Positions 12,401-25,489 of a DNA stretch of 64,000 bases are shown one piece after another. The notes under the pieces are model-generated. The model was given only the letters and a program-made list of their open reading frames with translations, had not been told where the DNA came from and did not search any database. Position 1 is the stretch's first letter. The number at the start of each line of letters is the position of its first letter. The position numbers and the translations under genes are program-made. The stretch comes from Psilocybe azurescens (taxonomy: Eukaryota; Basidiomycota; Agaricomycetes; Agaricales; Agrocybaceae), in NCBI GenBank assembly GCA_023853785.1, contig JAJIRX010000681.1:124001-188000 (forward strand), in the 5' to 3' direction.

Positions 12401-15400
12401 ATTACTCCGTACTGAAATACCGTCGACAAGAGTCTGCACCATAAGAGGGTTAAGAGGATAGCGAATTGGGCTATCCCCTCCTCTACCATGACTGTTTCCA
12501 CTTTCCAAAGGACCATCGTCGGGTTTGGCGGTTGCTGCCCGCTGGGACGATTCAATTTGAGCTGTCGAAACCGATATAACAGAATGGAGTAAGTGAAGCC
12601 ACTTATTTTGAAGATCCAGGCGATTGATATGGATAGAGAAGTATAGCTTTCCAATTGCTGCTGCTTCGATACTTTCAACAGAAATATTTTCAATTTCGCC
12701 TCTCGAAATTAGGGCCTGAAGAAGTTCAATAGCATTGGATTGTATGGCACTGTTGAGGGCTTGCATCGGGGCAGGCATTGAATGCTTCAATTCTGACTGG
12801 ACAAATCTGCGGAGTAACGATCAGCTTCCGGGGTGCCAAACAAACGAAAAAAGTACCGCAGAAGAAGTTCGATTAGGACATCCAAGTAGGTTGCATCCGA
12901 ATCAACCAAATGACCTGATAAAATTGTCACTACTTCATCTAAGCAGAAAGTTATTCATTCTTACTGTTGGACACTCTCTGAACAAGCCCTGTGTGATGCG
13001 AGCGTTTGATCGCAGAAGTTCTTGTCGCCTTTGTGAAGCCTTGTCCACCAAAGGATACAACTGATAGCAGAGTCTCTAGCAAATAATTCACGAAGCGTTG
13101 ATCATAGGGACGTTCATATAAAAACCCTGAAATTTCCCTGCCGCGGACCTTGAATGTCGTAGAAGTCCTCAGTATCGATGGATCCAATAAATCATAGAGG
13201 ATTGGATCAAGGACCCTGCTTCTGTTCAGCTTGGAGGCGGTCAAAACTAAAATTATACATACCGGATATATGACTTCAGGCTGCATCTCATCCATGTTTC
13301 CCCCACTCGGCGAAGATTAGAATTATCACTCTTTAAGGTGTCCAAAATGATCATGAGGGGTGTTCTGAAATGAAATCCAGGCAGCAGATTATCCTCTAAT
13401 GGATAAAGTCGTTAGAAGTGAAGATGCCAATACTTAGGCGACTTACCAGTCAATCTCCAGATAACGCCAAAGGCTTCATAGGCTTCGGACACGTTGCCAG
13501 ATTTGGGAGAGGTCATGGACTGAGCGACAATTGATTCGACATGCGAGCGAGTTGTTGACGCTTGCAGAGACCAAATCAAATTGACGGCACGTACGTGATA
13601 ACCTGCGAAATCGGGATGCAAATATTTTAAAAGGGTAGCGATCATTTTAGACATGATCGATCTTTCATTGAAATCAAGCTTGGGTTCCAGATATTGGGAT
13701 TGCTGGAGGGTGATCGTCAAAGTAATTAGTCGGTCGACAGTGGTAAATGTGGATGTCTTCAAAAATAAAAAAAATAAAAAAAGTCATGTGGTGTCAGGGT
13801 TCAAAATAAGACCGACTCGAACCTCGTATTCGAGGCTTAAGAGGAGGACGTCAATCCACTCCTTGGGGTTCCAAGTTAAGTTAACTGGTGCGGTCAACCT
13901 TTCGACAAGGTTATTAATCAGGGCCAAAGTTCGAGAAAGGATTCGCGCAAAACCACAGTCTGCTGGGATGCTTTAAGGCATTCCGTATAGGTTTTACTCA
14001 TTGATACTAGAGATTCCAAACATGAAGCATACGGCATGGTCGACACGTTGAAAGGCGGCCAAGTCGATAACGACCTATCTGGAATTTTGAAAAGGCACAA
14101 GCAAAGTCAAAGGGCCTGGAATAGCCATCACCAGAATCTAATGTCGTCTCTGGGCGCTGAAGTAGACCAACATGTGGAATTTGCTCAAGGACGGCTTCTA
14201 ATAGGCGCAAGGTGGAGCAGATGGATTCATGTGACGTCCGGGAGGAGTCCTCTTTAACCCGCGACTACAGAAAAGGGTGGATTGTTAGCACTAAATGTCA
14301 CATTATGGATAAGACTGTCATCATAACACACGTCAATCAGATCAACTATTGCTGCAAAGATTACCGGCAGATGGATAGTCTGAATTTCCTCGTCTTGTGA
14401 AAAGGTGTGTAACATAAACTGGACCAGTTGAATTGCCTGCAAGTATGGTAAGAAAGGTAAAAATATTGGTGTTAAATGATAGATACCTCAGTATCACTCC
14501 CATCCCCTGAGATTTCATCAAAGATAGACACCAGAACATGTTTCCATAGTATTTGAGGCTCGACCGCTTCATAGAGAGTGCTGGCAGTCATGGTTAACTT
14601 ATATAGAGATGATTAGCATAGACCGCTTTGAGAGAAAAATCTAACGAACATCTTCGCCGCTCTCAGTTGGATGTGCAACGAGATTCATTATAGCTTTGAA
14701 CGAATCGTATACAAGAGTTTCTGTCAGGATGGCTCCAATTTCCCATTTATCCAGCAATGAGATGAAAATCTTGAAGGGTCTTGATTCTGCATATTCTCCT
14801 GAGGGTGACATCATCTCATTCTAGGTGGTCTATGTTAAGAAATAGCAAGATATTCCTAAACTGAACACGCACTTTCAAAGTCGAGCTTAGAAGCTCCAAA
14901 CCGTGGTCCTTTAGATACATAATTTGGTTGTCGCTCTTTTCCTCCGGCCCTAAAAGCCAGGTATACAGGCGACGATTCAGCGAGAGATCTCGGCGTAGAA
15001 CCACACCAGTGGCCGCCCGCATCAATATGAATCGATCCTCGTTCTGCGCTTTACGAATTGTGTGACTATCAATTCGCATGCTTTGCAACAGGATATCCAA
15101 TGCCGATCGCCGTACAAGCAGATTTTCATCCTCCAAGGCGGAGGCAAAGGCTCGAATCATCAGACCGATGTCTTTTCCGACAATATCCGTTATGTCTGAA
15201 CGAGGATATGATTAGAGTTACTCCATGGAAGATAATGGAAGATGAGAGCCGGGTACCTTCATTCGCATTGAGCCGCGGAAGACGACGGGCAAGGAAGTTG
15301 AGCGATGTTCCTCGAGCAGATGGCGTGGTTAACATGATCAACCAGATGTTTTGGAAAAGAAAGACAGCGAAACAGCCCCTGAAATTCGATCTAGAAGGTT

Positions 15401-16260
15401 CAACACCTTAGTGGGTTGGAGTCCTCAGAACAAGATATGCAACAGTGGTAAGGTAAAAACATACTTTCTCAAAGAACTCTCCTGTTTCTTCCTCCAATCC
15501 AGGGAGTAATGAAAGAATAAATGACTTCATGATAGGTCGCAGACCTGCTTGCAGTGGGAGATAGTGCGTATCGTATATGTTGAGGAGTGTTGGCTGAGAA
15601 GTTGCGATTTAGTACACTTTCATATCTTTACCAGAGCACGATACCTTAACAGATGTAGCTGCATATTCGAAGAAGGGGAATAGACCAGAAGACCAAAGTG
15701 ATAAGTCGCGCTTTAGACTTTCCGCCTATAGGCATGCATTGATATCTTATACGGTGAAGATCGAAAAAGAACAAACATACACCCAAAACAGATAATATAT
15801 GAACATATACTTCAAGAGCGCGTTGATGAACGCCAGTTGGTAGAGCTGGGTTCAGACACTGCGCTAGACGTTTCGCGACGATTAACTTCCGAGGAATCTC
15901 TTTGAATTGCATATATGATTGGAATGTCTGTGCTGTATATCTTAGCCTTTTAGTTACGATGGCGGCTAAATTCCTCACCTTCAGAAGCTGCTTGAGAAAC
16001 GCGATGCAGTCTGCCCACTCGTGGACATTATCAAAGGAATTGAGGCACTTTTCGACTTGCTGCACATATTTCTTGTATTTTGGATCAGATGCATAGATTT
16101 GGAGAGCAATAGCTTGGAATAGAAGTTCTTCAGTTATTCTGTGACAGCCAGAAAGATCCTTACTGCGTTCACTAGTCCTCGCAGACACCCAGGCAGAGCC
16201 TTTCTTGGCAACTTGACCAGAGCCTTCAACACCAGAAACGGACGGTACGATAGAGGACAT
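9471..16260 (-). CDS. DOP1: Dopey-family membrane-trafficking protein DOP1
   Basis: Large cytosolic scaffold that, with the Neo1/ATP9A flippase and Mon2, acts at Golgi and endosomes. It is needed for hyphal morphogenesis in filamentous fungi (DopA). The ATG is at 16258-16260. The Dopey N-terminal domain is clear at about residues 50-150: DPKYKKYVQQVEKCLNSFD, then EWADCIAFLKQLLK, then AKRLAQCLNPALPTGVHQ, interrupted by short introns. The remainder is a long alpha-helical, Leu-rich protein spread over many exons. The largest open exon is 11762-12790. The C-terminal exon ends with DYE/FDG-type residues (...SIMYDMFDGR) at 9471. The gene size (6.8 kb genomic) fits the usual roughly 1,700-residue family length. 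I did not resolve every exon border, and undetected one-base offsets are possible. Confidence 0.88.
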
Positions 16261-16685
16261 ATTGGCTCAAACGGTACGGTGCTTCTTATGCACAAGGAAG
16301 GGATTAGGTAGTGGTAGAGTACATCGACTCAGAACTAGTCACTGTTGGGTCACTTACGCGACTATATGTTAGGTTGGACTCTTGTCAACAGCAGGACTTG
16401 ATACCGAAGTCACGCGTGTGACACGTCGAGCAAGCGAGCAGATTAGATAGGAGAGCAAGACAGGGTCCACATCGTAGAGGATTTACACAGGTTTTAAGAA
16501 GTATTTCTGAATTATTGTACAAAATATGATACGAGGTATAGCAGAGATATAGCAAACTGTCAAGACAATCCAATGAAACATTAAATAAGTAGAGAAAAGA
16601 GGACCATAGGCCACAGAGAACAGCATAGGAGATGTGGAGGGGGTCAACTAGAGATTAAAAGTTGAGAATGATAACAGTTCGAACG
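16261..16685. other. intergenic, DOP1 promoter side
   Basis: Separates the start of DOP1 from the stop of the upstream minus-strand gene. No conserved reading frame is visible. Confidence 0.5.
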
Positions 16686-18163
16686 CTATGTGTCATGAAC
16701 AGGAGCCATGTCGGAGTCACCTCCTTCTGAAGATGGTGCTAGTTGAAGAATACGCATTTTTGTCGGCGCTCGTACAGTGCTCGTAATTGGAATGCCCTGA
16801 GGCTCCGGAATGGCCGAGGTTGCGCGAGATGGATTGGCAGATGTGACAGTTGAACCAGATTTAGAGGACACTTTCAATTTATTCAAGGCCTTGCTGGAAG
16901 CTGGGGCAGAGATGGACACTGATGAAAGTTTTGGAATTGCGACAGTGTTGGCCTTTTCGTCCCCTGTTTTTGCCTGGTTAGTGGCAGCAACATGCGAAGA
17001 GTATTCGGACTCTTTGTCGCCAACCCAGGAACGGGCAAGCCATCGTCCACCAGCAATCCCACGTATTTCTCGATTGGCCTCGCGCCAATGCCTCACCTTC
17101 TTATTACTTCTATCAAGAGGTAACAGCGGCGCAAAGCCTGACACTATCTTCTGCGGAGGCTGGACAGGAAATGGCTTCGTTGGCAATGGGTATACCGGAA
17201 TAGGCACGTTCTCAAGGTTCGGCTCATCAATCAGAGGGGCAGATGCAGGATGAGGGGAACTTGCGGCAATGTTTTCTGGTTCTGGTGAGTTTTGCTCAAA
17301 TTGAGCAGTCACAGGAGATGAAGCTGCTGTTCCTGCATAACCTGAGAGGACAATGTTGGACTACAGTATCGAAGAATTGATGAAAAAGACCTACTCTCAC
17401 TCAGCACCGCTGCATCTTCGAGGAGCAGGGGCGGAATAGCAGATTTTTGCCTGTCGAATAACCTTGAGATAGACGTAAAAATGCTCCACTAAACAAACGC
17501 ACTTTGCCAGTTTGGCCTTTGCCCGCGGGATAGTGGGAGGTTTGCGAGGGGAAACCTTCTTCTTTGCCTTCGGAACAGAAGACTCGCCGCCGGGATGATT
17601 CGTCGGAGAGCTGTTTATGATTTCTATATCCTCGTGAGATTCGGCCAGATTTGCTTTAAAGCAAGACATGGTTGGCGCAAGATTGTGCGCACCCGTTGGT
17701 TGAGAGACTTTCTCTTTACCTTCTTTTCCACCTCCCCAGCTTTCTTGTCGCTTTTACGGGCCTTTTTTCTTCGTCGAAGTCTTGCGCTTCGATGCACTTT
17801 CCGTCGGGCGTCCGGACAGTGACGACGGCGAAGGTTTGGCCAACTCGTCGTCATCATCATCAATGAGCTCGTCAATGAGCTGATCTTCCTCATCTTCATC
17901 CTCGTTATTCTCTTTCTTTTCTTGGTTCCACTCCATGGCTCGACAGACGTAGGAGGAGCGGCGGGTCGTTTTCTGGGGTTGATTGTCAACTTTTTGGAGG
18001 CATGAGGAGGTGGTGTTTCTTCTTCGCGGAGTGTAGATATTTGAGGAGCATCCATATTAACATCCTCGTCCATTTCACTTTCCGAGGCTTGTTGTCGACG
18101 ATTGTAATATGTGGTTGTTGGTTCGTAAGTTACCCAAGGAGAGGCGCGAAAAGATGATGACAT
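16686..18163 (-). CDS. low-complexity nuclear protein, possible INO80 subunit Ies4
   Basis: The start at 18161-18163 gives MSSSFRASPWVTYEP, followed by an acidic patch, a Lys/Arg-rich patch (KKLTINPRKRP), a very acidic run (DQLIDELIDDDDDELAKP, about 17840-17900), Lys-rich segments (PKAKKKVSPRKPPTIPRAKA, about 17510-17570) and a Pro/Ser-rich region. Near the C-terminus (about 17050-17110) lies PLLPLDRSNKKVRHW followed by REIRGIAGGRWLARSWVGD. The order 'LDRS...K..W...G..W...W' resembles the conserved C-terminal block I associate with fungal Ies4, a subunit of the INO80 chromatin remodeller. That assignment is an inference from a short motif. Successive exons are in different frames and at least three introns are needed. 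A one-base offset cannot be excluded around 17750-17950. If not Ies4, it is a basic/acidic nuclear protein of unknown role. Confidence 0.6.
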
Positions 18164-18464
18164 GGCCAGTGTTTGCTTATATTTCGGGTTTTGAAAATTG
18201 GAGGTTTCTTCGAGATCCCAGCTGGCAAATAATTATCTATGATGGAGGTTGAATGTTTGAGGAGTTGCTTTGTGTCCAATTTGATATCTAACGAGATTTA
18301 CATATACACCGAAAGACCTCCGCTCGAGACACTGTTTTGGCAGGCTCCGGGTGCCTTGCCATGGAGATAATACATACACTTGATTACATACATTCTGACT
18401 TTACTTGTGTTACAAATTTTATGCTGCAGCAATCTTGCAGAATGATACAGTATCCTCTTTAGCC

Positions 18465-18995
18465 CTATGCCAACCTTTCCGATGTACCTTCATATCCAAC
18501 CCATTTCCCTAGATTATCTTTGATGTCGATCATCCTAGTTTCGTAGAAAATATGGGCGGTTGGTTTGATCTTATCCCATCCAACGATTTGTCCGCTTTCA
18601 TTACGCTCGAATTGACCTCCATAGACACTCCATTTATCGGTCTTGGTGTTATTACTTGCAATGCAACACCCGCAGTTCTTACAACGCCAACGCATTTTCC
18701 AGGGCTTTGTGTTGACGGAATAAGATTCGAGAGTACTGAGATGAGGTTCGTCGTGCGTCCACGAAAAACTGGTAGAGGGGAAATGAACAGTGAGGATGAA
18801 GGCAGATGCTGGAGTGGACTTAATTATTTGAGGGCAACAAGGAGAGACAACGCACACACCGTTGAGCCTCTGGCACAACGTGCAATGACAATATGCACTT
18901 AGAATTGGTTTCCCAGATACTTGATAGCTCGTTGAACCGCAGAAACAGGCACCTCTGTGAACAAGATCACTTTGAGAAGGAATGGTATCAGACAT
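18465..18995 (-). CDS. GFA/CENP-V domain protein (Mss4-like zinc fold)
   Basis: Member of the glutathione-dependent formaldehyde-activating (GFA) superfamily, small zinc proteins, mostly of unproven substrate. It starts MSDTIPSQSDLVHRG. Zinc ligands are visible in order: ACFCGS, YCHCTLCQR and RCKNCGC. The whole gene reads as one frame of 176 codons, but residues after QRLNG do not fit the family. Removing 18809-18859 (51 nt, GT...AG on the minus strand) gives CHCTLCQRLNASAFILTVHF, the expected family sequence, so an in-frame intron is almost certain and the protein is about 159 residues. It is divergent from the ATP synthase subunit e gene, with about 480 bp between them. Confidence 0.9.
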   Translation of the reverse strand: MSDTIPSQSDLVHRGACFCGSTSYQVSGKPILSAYCHCTLCQRLNGVCVVSPCCPQIIKSTPASAFILTVHFPSTSFSWTHDEPHLSTLESYSVNTKPWKMRWRCKNCGCCIASNNTKTDKWSVYGGQFERNESGQIVGWDKIKPTAHIFYETRMIDIKDNLGKWVGYEGTSERLA

Positions 18996-19476
18996 GTCAA
19001 GATAGTGGATTGTTGCAGAGTTGTGCGAAGAAAGCGCAAAGTGGAACAGTACTCGGTTGGATGGCGTCCCGTTATTCCGTCGAAATTAAGTAGAATCCAC
19101 GCCTTGTGGCTGGAGGTGTCCCATGAGCCATATCATCAGACGTAAAGTTCTTTGGAAGTTTGCCGCTAATACTATGCATGGAGCACAGGATACTGTCAGC
19201 CAACGCTGACCTTTGTAAACGAAAGAGTCCCAATTCCTGCGGACGAAGTTAGTGCTTTGTGATATGAAGGTTGATCCTTTTACGTAATCAACCACCGAAA
19301 TTCTCCGCATCCACCTCGGTCGCGTAGCAAAACTCTTTCCGCTCTCCAAAAATCAGGTTAGTGTCAATGTTCTCCAAAGTATATGTAGCTAATTGTATGG
19401 TTATATGTAGTGTTGACCGCTGCCTCTAATCAACCTTAAACTCGTTTTAACTGGTTGAATTACCCCAGGCATCGTC
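18996..19476. promoter_or_regulatory. divergent promoter region, GFA gene / ATP synthase e
   Basis: About 480 bp between two head-to-head genes. A GT...AG interval from about 19352 to the CCCCAG just before the plus-strand start could be a 5'-UTR intron of the subunit e gene. No core promoter element is clear enough to name. Confidence 0.4.
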
Positions 19477-19898
19477 ATGGTCTCATCAACTGTCAACGTG
19501 TGCCCGTCTTCATGTCCCAGTGACTCTCTGTGCTAATCCGAGGCTCGTTCTGTTCTTTAGGTCGTTCGATACACCGCTCTTTTCTCGGGCATCGCCTACG
19601 GCTGGTATCACCGTCGTTCATTACAAGCGTCGCATGACCAACACAAGTTGGAGGTTGCTGCTCACAGCCGAGAGAAGTTGATTGCAGAGGCCAAGGAGGC
19701 ATGGAAGAGAAAGAATGAAGCCACCGATAGCAACTGTGAGTAACTGTACTCTATCCTCCTGTCTTCTAAGCCCACCGTCTTTTGACATTTCATACTTGGT
19801 CTGACATACTGAATCATATTTCTGTAGTGGTAACTGACCCGGAAGATCCTCGCTTTGACCTAGAAAAGCTGATAGCCAAATGGGAGAAGAGCACATAG
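19477..19898 (+). CDS. ATP21: mitochondrial F1Fo-ATP synthase subunit e
   Basis: Small inner-membrane protein of the Fo sector needed for ATP synthase dimers and cristae shape. Three exons: 19477-19497 (MVSSTVN), an intron 19498-19560, a main exon starting VVRYTALFSGIAYGWYHRRS, and a last exon giving DPEDPRFDLEKLIAKWEKST, with the stop at 19896-19898. The N-terminal membrane segment carries the GxxxG-like small-residue pattern (FSGIAYGWY), followed by a basic coiled-coil helix (HKLEVAAHSREKLIAEAKEA). The spliced protein is about 88 residues, normal for the family. The frames and junctions agree exactly, with no offset. It is too broken up by introns to show as a single frame. Confidence 0.9.
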
Positions 19899-20309
19899 AT
19901 TTATGTTTACCATGCAATATTTTGCAATAGACTGTTCCATTGAACTTCCTAAGGTTTCTACTCGAAGGGCGGACGATTTGCAGACTCAGGTTCTCTAAAA
20001 CTCGCAATTTCTCTTTGTGCATGCTATATTTATTGTCGAATCCATCGTTCGATGTATTAGTCGCACCTAATTGAATTCCACATGCAAGTTCACAGAAAAC
20101 AAGGATCCATACCGTGTAGACAAAGCCAGATTACTGGTCAACCGTGAGAAATAGCGCGTCGCGTCTGCGTCTGTCAATTACATAGGCTGCACTTACCTCT
20201 TTCAACCTGAACATATCTGGATAATCTCCCCACTGTCTCCAGTGACAGGTACCCAGCAGAATTTTACAATATCACACTGCCTCCCGTTCTTGATTCCCGC
20301 AATTCAGAC

Positions 20310-22214
<1,905 letters not shown>

Positions 22215-22475
22215 ATGTCAGGGTATGTGTTGGTACCGCACGACCATAACGCATACATATTATGTCGATTCTTGTATTTTATTTCCATTTCTCCAAAATC
22301 TGTTGTCTTTCTTATGCCTTTCTGACTTGAATGCAATGTAAATTTGTTCATTCCGGGTGAAAGAAATAATGATAAGTGTGTTATACAAGATGTTTTTGGT
22401 GGTCGATGGAACGTGTCTCCGCATATATATCCAATGTCCAGCATGAAAGTGGCAACAGCCCAGCTTTTGGACGAA

Positions 22476-22785
22476 TCATAAGAATATAATTTTGACCAGC
22501 TCGAATACAACTGAACAAAACGAGCGTCAAGACAGCAAAGTTAAAGACGCGATGGGCGCATACCTCCTCCAATCACTACAAACACAACGACACCGAGTGC
22601 CCACAGATTCAGAGGGCTTCTTTTTGCTAGCTTATCCTGCCGTGACTGGTGTGTTGCATGTTTCCCTGAGCGAACATCATTCGCAAATTTGGCATTTCGC
22701 TTCCTCATTTCGAATTCGGTGGGCTATTGGAATCAAGATGGTTTGAATGGACGACGTAGCAGCTGCGGCGAAAATTCCATACCAT
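22476..22785 (-). CDS. YSY6: RAMP4/SERP1/Ysy6-type stress-associated ER membrane protein
   Basis: Tail-anchored ER protein that binds the Sec61 translocon and protects nascent membrane proteins during stress. It is split in three coding exons and so is not seen as one frame: 22783-22785 (only the ATG), 22564-22723, and 22476-22510. The introns 22724-22782 and 22511-22563 both have GT...AG borders. The joined length is 198 nt, 65 residues plus stop. The protein begins MPTEFEMRKRNAKFANDVRS and continues with a basic, His/Gln-rich stretch. It ends in one membrane helix (LNLWALGVVVFVVIGGVVFE) and a short tail LVKIIFL. The basic N-terminus, KRNAKFA block, size and C-terminal anchor are the family pattern. 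It is divergent from BMT5 with about 320 bp between starts. Confidence 0.85.
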
Positions 22786-23102
22786 TTTGTTAAATTAGTA
22801 GTATATCTTGGAAAGTTGGACGGTATAGGTTGAAGGCGCGTGTAGAGTGAACACGGTGGGATTTATGCAAGATGCGAACGTGGCAGCTTTGAACTTGGCC
22901 ACTTCACTGATTAGCATTTCCTGATTGGGACAATTAGTATGTCCGTAATTTGCCTTGTTTGGACTGATAGCCGAGGAAGCCCAGATCAAACTTGGTCCTT
23001 CCCAATTTGCTTTACTTGATACCAGTAAGTAAACCTCTCCTGAGTCAACATCTGCTCAACCCACAGTGGCCTACGCTTCCATTCTACTTCGCGCTATATG
23101 AT
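22786..23102. promoter_or_regulatory. divergent promoter region, RAMP4 / BMT5
   Basis: About 317 bp between the two start codons. It must carry both promoters. No individual element is identified. Confidence 0.4.
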
Positions 23103-24273
23103 ATGGGGAAAGCAGGCAAAAATCTTAAATCTGCCCTCCAGTCACAGCAGTCTCGACTAAAGGCTAAGCAGAAAATATCCCATGCTGCTCAAGTTGCTGA
23201 GCAGAAAACATCTCGCAAGACTGGACAACAATCTCTTGGACTGGAAAATACGGGATCGCGTCTCACAAAAGATGTGAAAGGAAAAAATAAAGCCATACCA
23301 AACCCTGTTCGCCGGCCCACAGTGCCATTCGATCCTACAGACAAAATCTTGCTCATTGGCGAAGGCAACTTCTCTTTCGCTCGTTCATTGATACTTGACG
23401 CTCCGGTCCAGTTGCAGGCTTTACCACCGAGCAATTTAACGGCAACTGCTTATGACTCTGAGGAAGAATGCTGCTCCAAATACCCTGAAGCAGAAGCTAT
23501 TGTATCATTTTTAAGGTCCAAAGAAGTGGAGGTCATATTCGGTGTGGATGGAACGCGGCTGGAAAAGCATTCTCGTCTAAAAGGAAGGAAGTGGGATCGG
23601 ATTGTTTTTAATTTCCCGCATGCTGGTGCGTCCTTACGATCTTGTCATTTTTGCCTTGCGCTAACCTTCGGCCATTGTACAGGAAAGGGGATTGCAGACC
23701 AAGATAGAAATATTCTTTCAAACCAACTCCTCATCCTCGGTTTTTTGCGATCAGCTGCTAATTTATTGCAAGTCGGTCCCGTACCATCTTTTTCTACACC
23801 GTCCAAGAAAAAGAAAAATGCCGAAGATGATGACGACGACAATGAGGTCGAGCCTCTCGATACTATTGCTGAAGAAGTCGACGAGTCGGGGAATGTCATC
23901 CAGTTCTTCGTCCCTTTGAATAATGTCACGGCACGCGGAACTGTTCTTGTTACTCTCCGAAATGTGATTCCATATACTCAATGGTCGGTAAATAACTCAT
24001 AATTTCAAATCTTTTGGCTAAAAACTTAAATTTAGGGATGTTCCTCGGCTGGCGAAGAATCCACCGCTCGTTCAAAATGGAAGCAATACCAAGCCTAGTC
24101 CAAAATATACCCTCCTCCGGTCTTTCCAATTCCAGCGGCATATTTGGAAGGGTTATGAACACAGGATGACAAAAGGTGAGCGAGCCCATGGTAAAGGGAC
24201 AACAGGAGATGGAGGAGAAGACCGAACATGGGAGTTCTGTATCAAAGATGAACCCGACGCGGATTCACATTAA
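23103..24273 (+). CDS. BMT5: 25S rRNA (uridine-N3)-methyltransferase BMT5
   Basis: Nucleolar SAM-dependent enzyme; yeast Bmt5 makes m3U at U2634 of 25S rRNA. The chosen start is the ATG at 23103 (MGKAGKNLKSALQSQQSRLK). An ATG at 22992 is in frame but adds a non-family leader. The N-terminal tail is basic and nucleolar-like. The DUF2431 Rossmann domain starts ILLIGEGNFSFARSL (SAM site, about 23350-23390). It continues with ATAYDSEEECCSKYPEA and WDRIVFNFPHAG; an intron follows, splitting the last Gly codon, then GKGIADQDRNILSNQLLILG. A Lys/Asp-rich low-complexity insert comes before VTLRNVIPYTQW. The last exon (DVPRLAKNPPL to DEPDADSH) contains LLRSFQFQRHIWKGYEHR, typical of the family. The stop is at 24271-24273. 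Confidence 0.92.
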
Positions 24274-24679
24274 TATTGCGCCGAGGTTGTAAAGAAAGCA
24301 GCTGTTGGCGAGAGCGTAAATCGTGTACCAAAATCATCTCATCAAATTTGGCTATGGGTGAAAACGATACTTTTGAAGCATTTCAAAATTAGCATAGATC
24401 ATACCCCATTTGCGTTCGACGTGGGTTTGGGCTTCCGAAGATTGCTATATTACTAGGAGCAGCATAACTTTACCGTAACCGAGCACTGTTTCTCTCTCTA
24501 TACCATGCATATTACGAACTACTTATAATTAAGCAAAATGAAGAGTAAGACTCGTTAATGTCACGCACAGGCGGTGGGCCCTCGATGGGAAGGCAGGCTC
24601 GAAAACAAATGATGTTCATTCAAATAACAAGTGGCGAAGTCACATCCAAACTCCAAACAAAAACTCAGCAACCCCAGGC
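24274..24679. other. convergent 3' flanks of BMT5 and eL14
   Basis: About 400 bp of 3'-UTR-like sequence between two converging genes. No gene is visible. Confidence 0.5.
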
Positions 24680-25358
24680 TTACGCCTTCTGAGCCTTGGC
24701 GACGGCTTTCCTCACCACATCTGTCCTCTGCTTCTTGGCGAGCATGACGGCAAAACGACCGAAATCGTTCAGTGTTCGTCTCTTCTCGACGGCGGCGCGC
24801 TTCTTCGCCCAGGTGGAGTTGTTCCATTTCTCGACGGTAGCCTCCTTCTCGAGCTGCTTTTTGACGACGCCTGAACCAGCGGCGCGGGGGGAGTTTTGTG
24901 AGAGCCAGGGGGTGAGGGTCAGATGCTTGAAGGGATATGATTGGCGGGGGACGTCAGTGGTAGGGCCGTCGATCATGGCCTAGGAAGGTAGACAAGAAAT
25001 TAGATACGGCTTATGTTAAGAGAAATATGAAAGTCGAAACGTACGCGGTTGTGGTCGATGATCTCGGTGATGACAGCGATTCTTCCAGCGGAAGGACCGG
25101 CTTTGAGGAGAACAACTATTCACCGAATGGTAAGCTCCTCAAAACACCAATAAAAAAGCATTCCTGGGACGTACCTCGGCCGACCTCAACGAAGCGTTTG
25201 AAGTTTGATTCCTAGAGAAAATGAATAGGATGATCAGTACATCCAGTCTCCAGATCGCGCATCCACCCAATCCATTTCGTTATTCCTCCCATTTTTTCGC
25301 TGAATGCTTCAAAAGACGATAGTTGAACCCTCTGGAGAAGAAAAGTACGTACCGTCAT
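24680..25358 (-). CDS. RPL14: cytosolic large-subunit ribosomal protein eL14
   Basis: Structural protein of the 60S subunit. The spliced start is a 6-nt coding exon ATGACG at 25353-25358, then a long first intron (25212-25352), then ESNFKRFVEVGR. A further intron leads to VVLLKAGPSAGRIAVITEII and DHNR. The last exon begins AMIDGPTTDVPRQSYPFKHL and ends VRKAVAKAQKA. The KOW-like segment (VVLLKAGPSAGRIAVI) and the L14e C-terminal block (WAKKRAAVEKRRTLNDFGRF) are unmistakable. The total is about 145 residues, normal for fungal eL14. The splice borders fit with no frame offset. The bidirectional promoter upstream holds three tandem GATA-type sites. Confidence 0.95.
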
Positions 25359-25470
25359 CGTGAATTTTTGCTTGAGGAGGTTGAGGAGGGGTGTCTTGCC
25401 GATGTGTTGATTCCACAGCGTGATCAGGTGTGAGGGATCGGTACTTTTAAATCTCCATCACGTTCTTCTT

Positions 25471-25489
25471 TATCTTATCTTATCTTATA
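25471..25489 (-). promoter_or_regulatory. three tandem GATAAG motifs in the shared ribosomal-protein promoter
   Basis: The plus strand reads TATCTTATCTTATCTTATA here, which is GATAAG three times on the minus strand with 5-bp spacing. It lies about 113 bp upstream of the eL14 start and about 275 bp upstream of the mitochondrial uL10 start. GATA-factor sites of this form control nitrogen and other regulons in fungi. Function here is inferred from sequence only. Confidence 0.4.

Noticed and set aside
13790..13830. tRNA-like B box (GTTCGAGTC on the minus strand)
   Set aside because: No matching A box or cloverleaf arms, and it lies inside DOP1.
16810..17253. 147-codon plus-strand frame
   Set aside because: Antisense to the low-complexity nuclear protein; its own sequence shows no family.
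22492..22746. 84-codon plus-strand frame
   Set aside because: Starts at TTG and is antisense to the three-exon RAMP4 gene, which explains the conservation.
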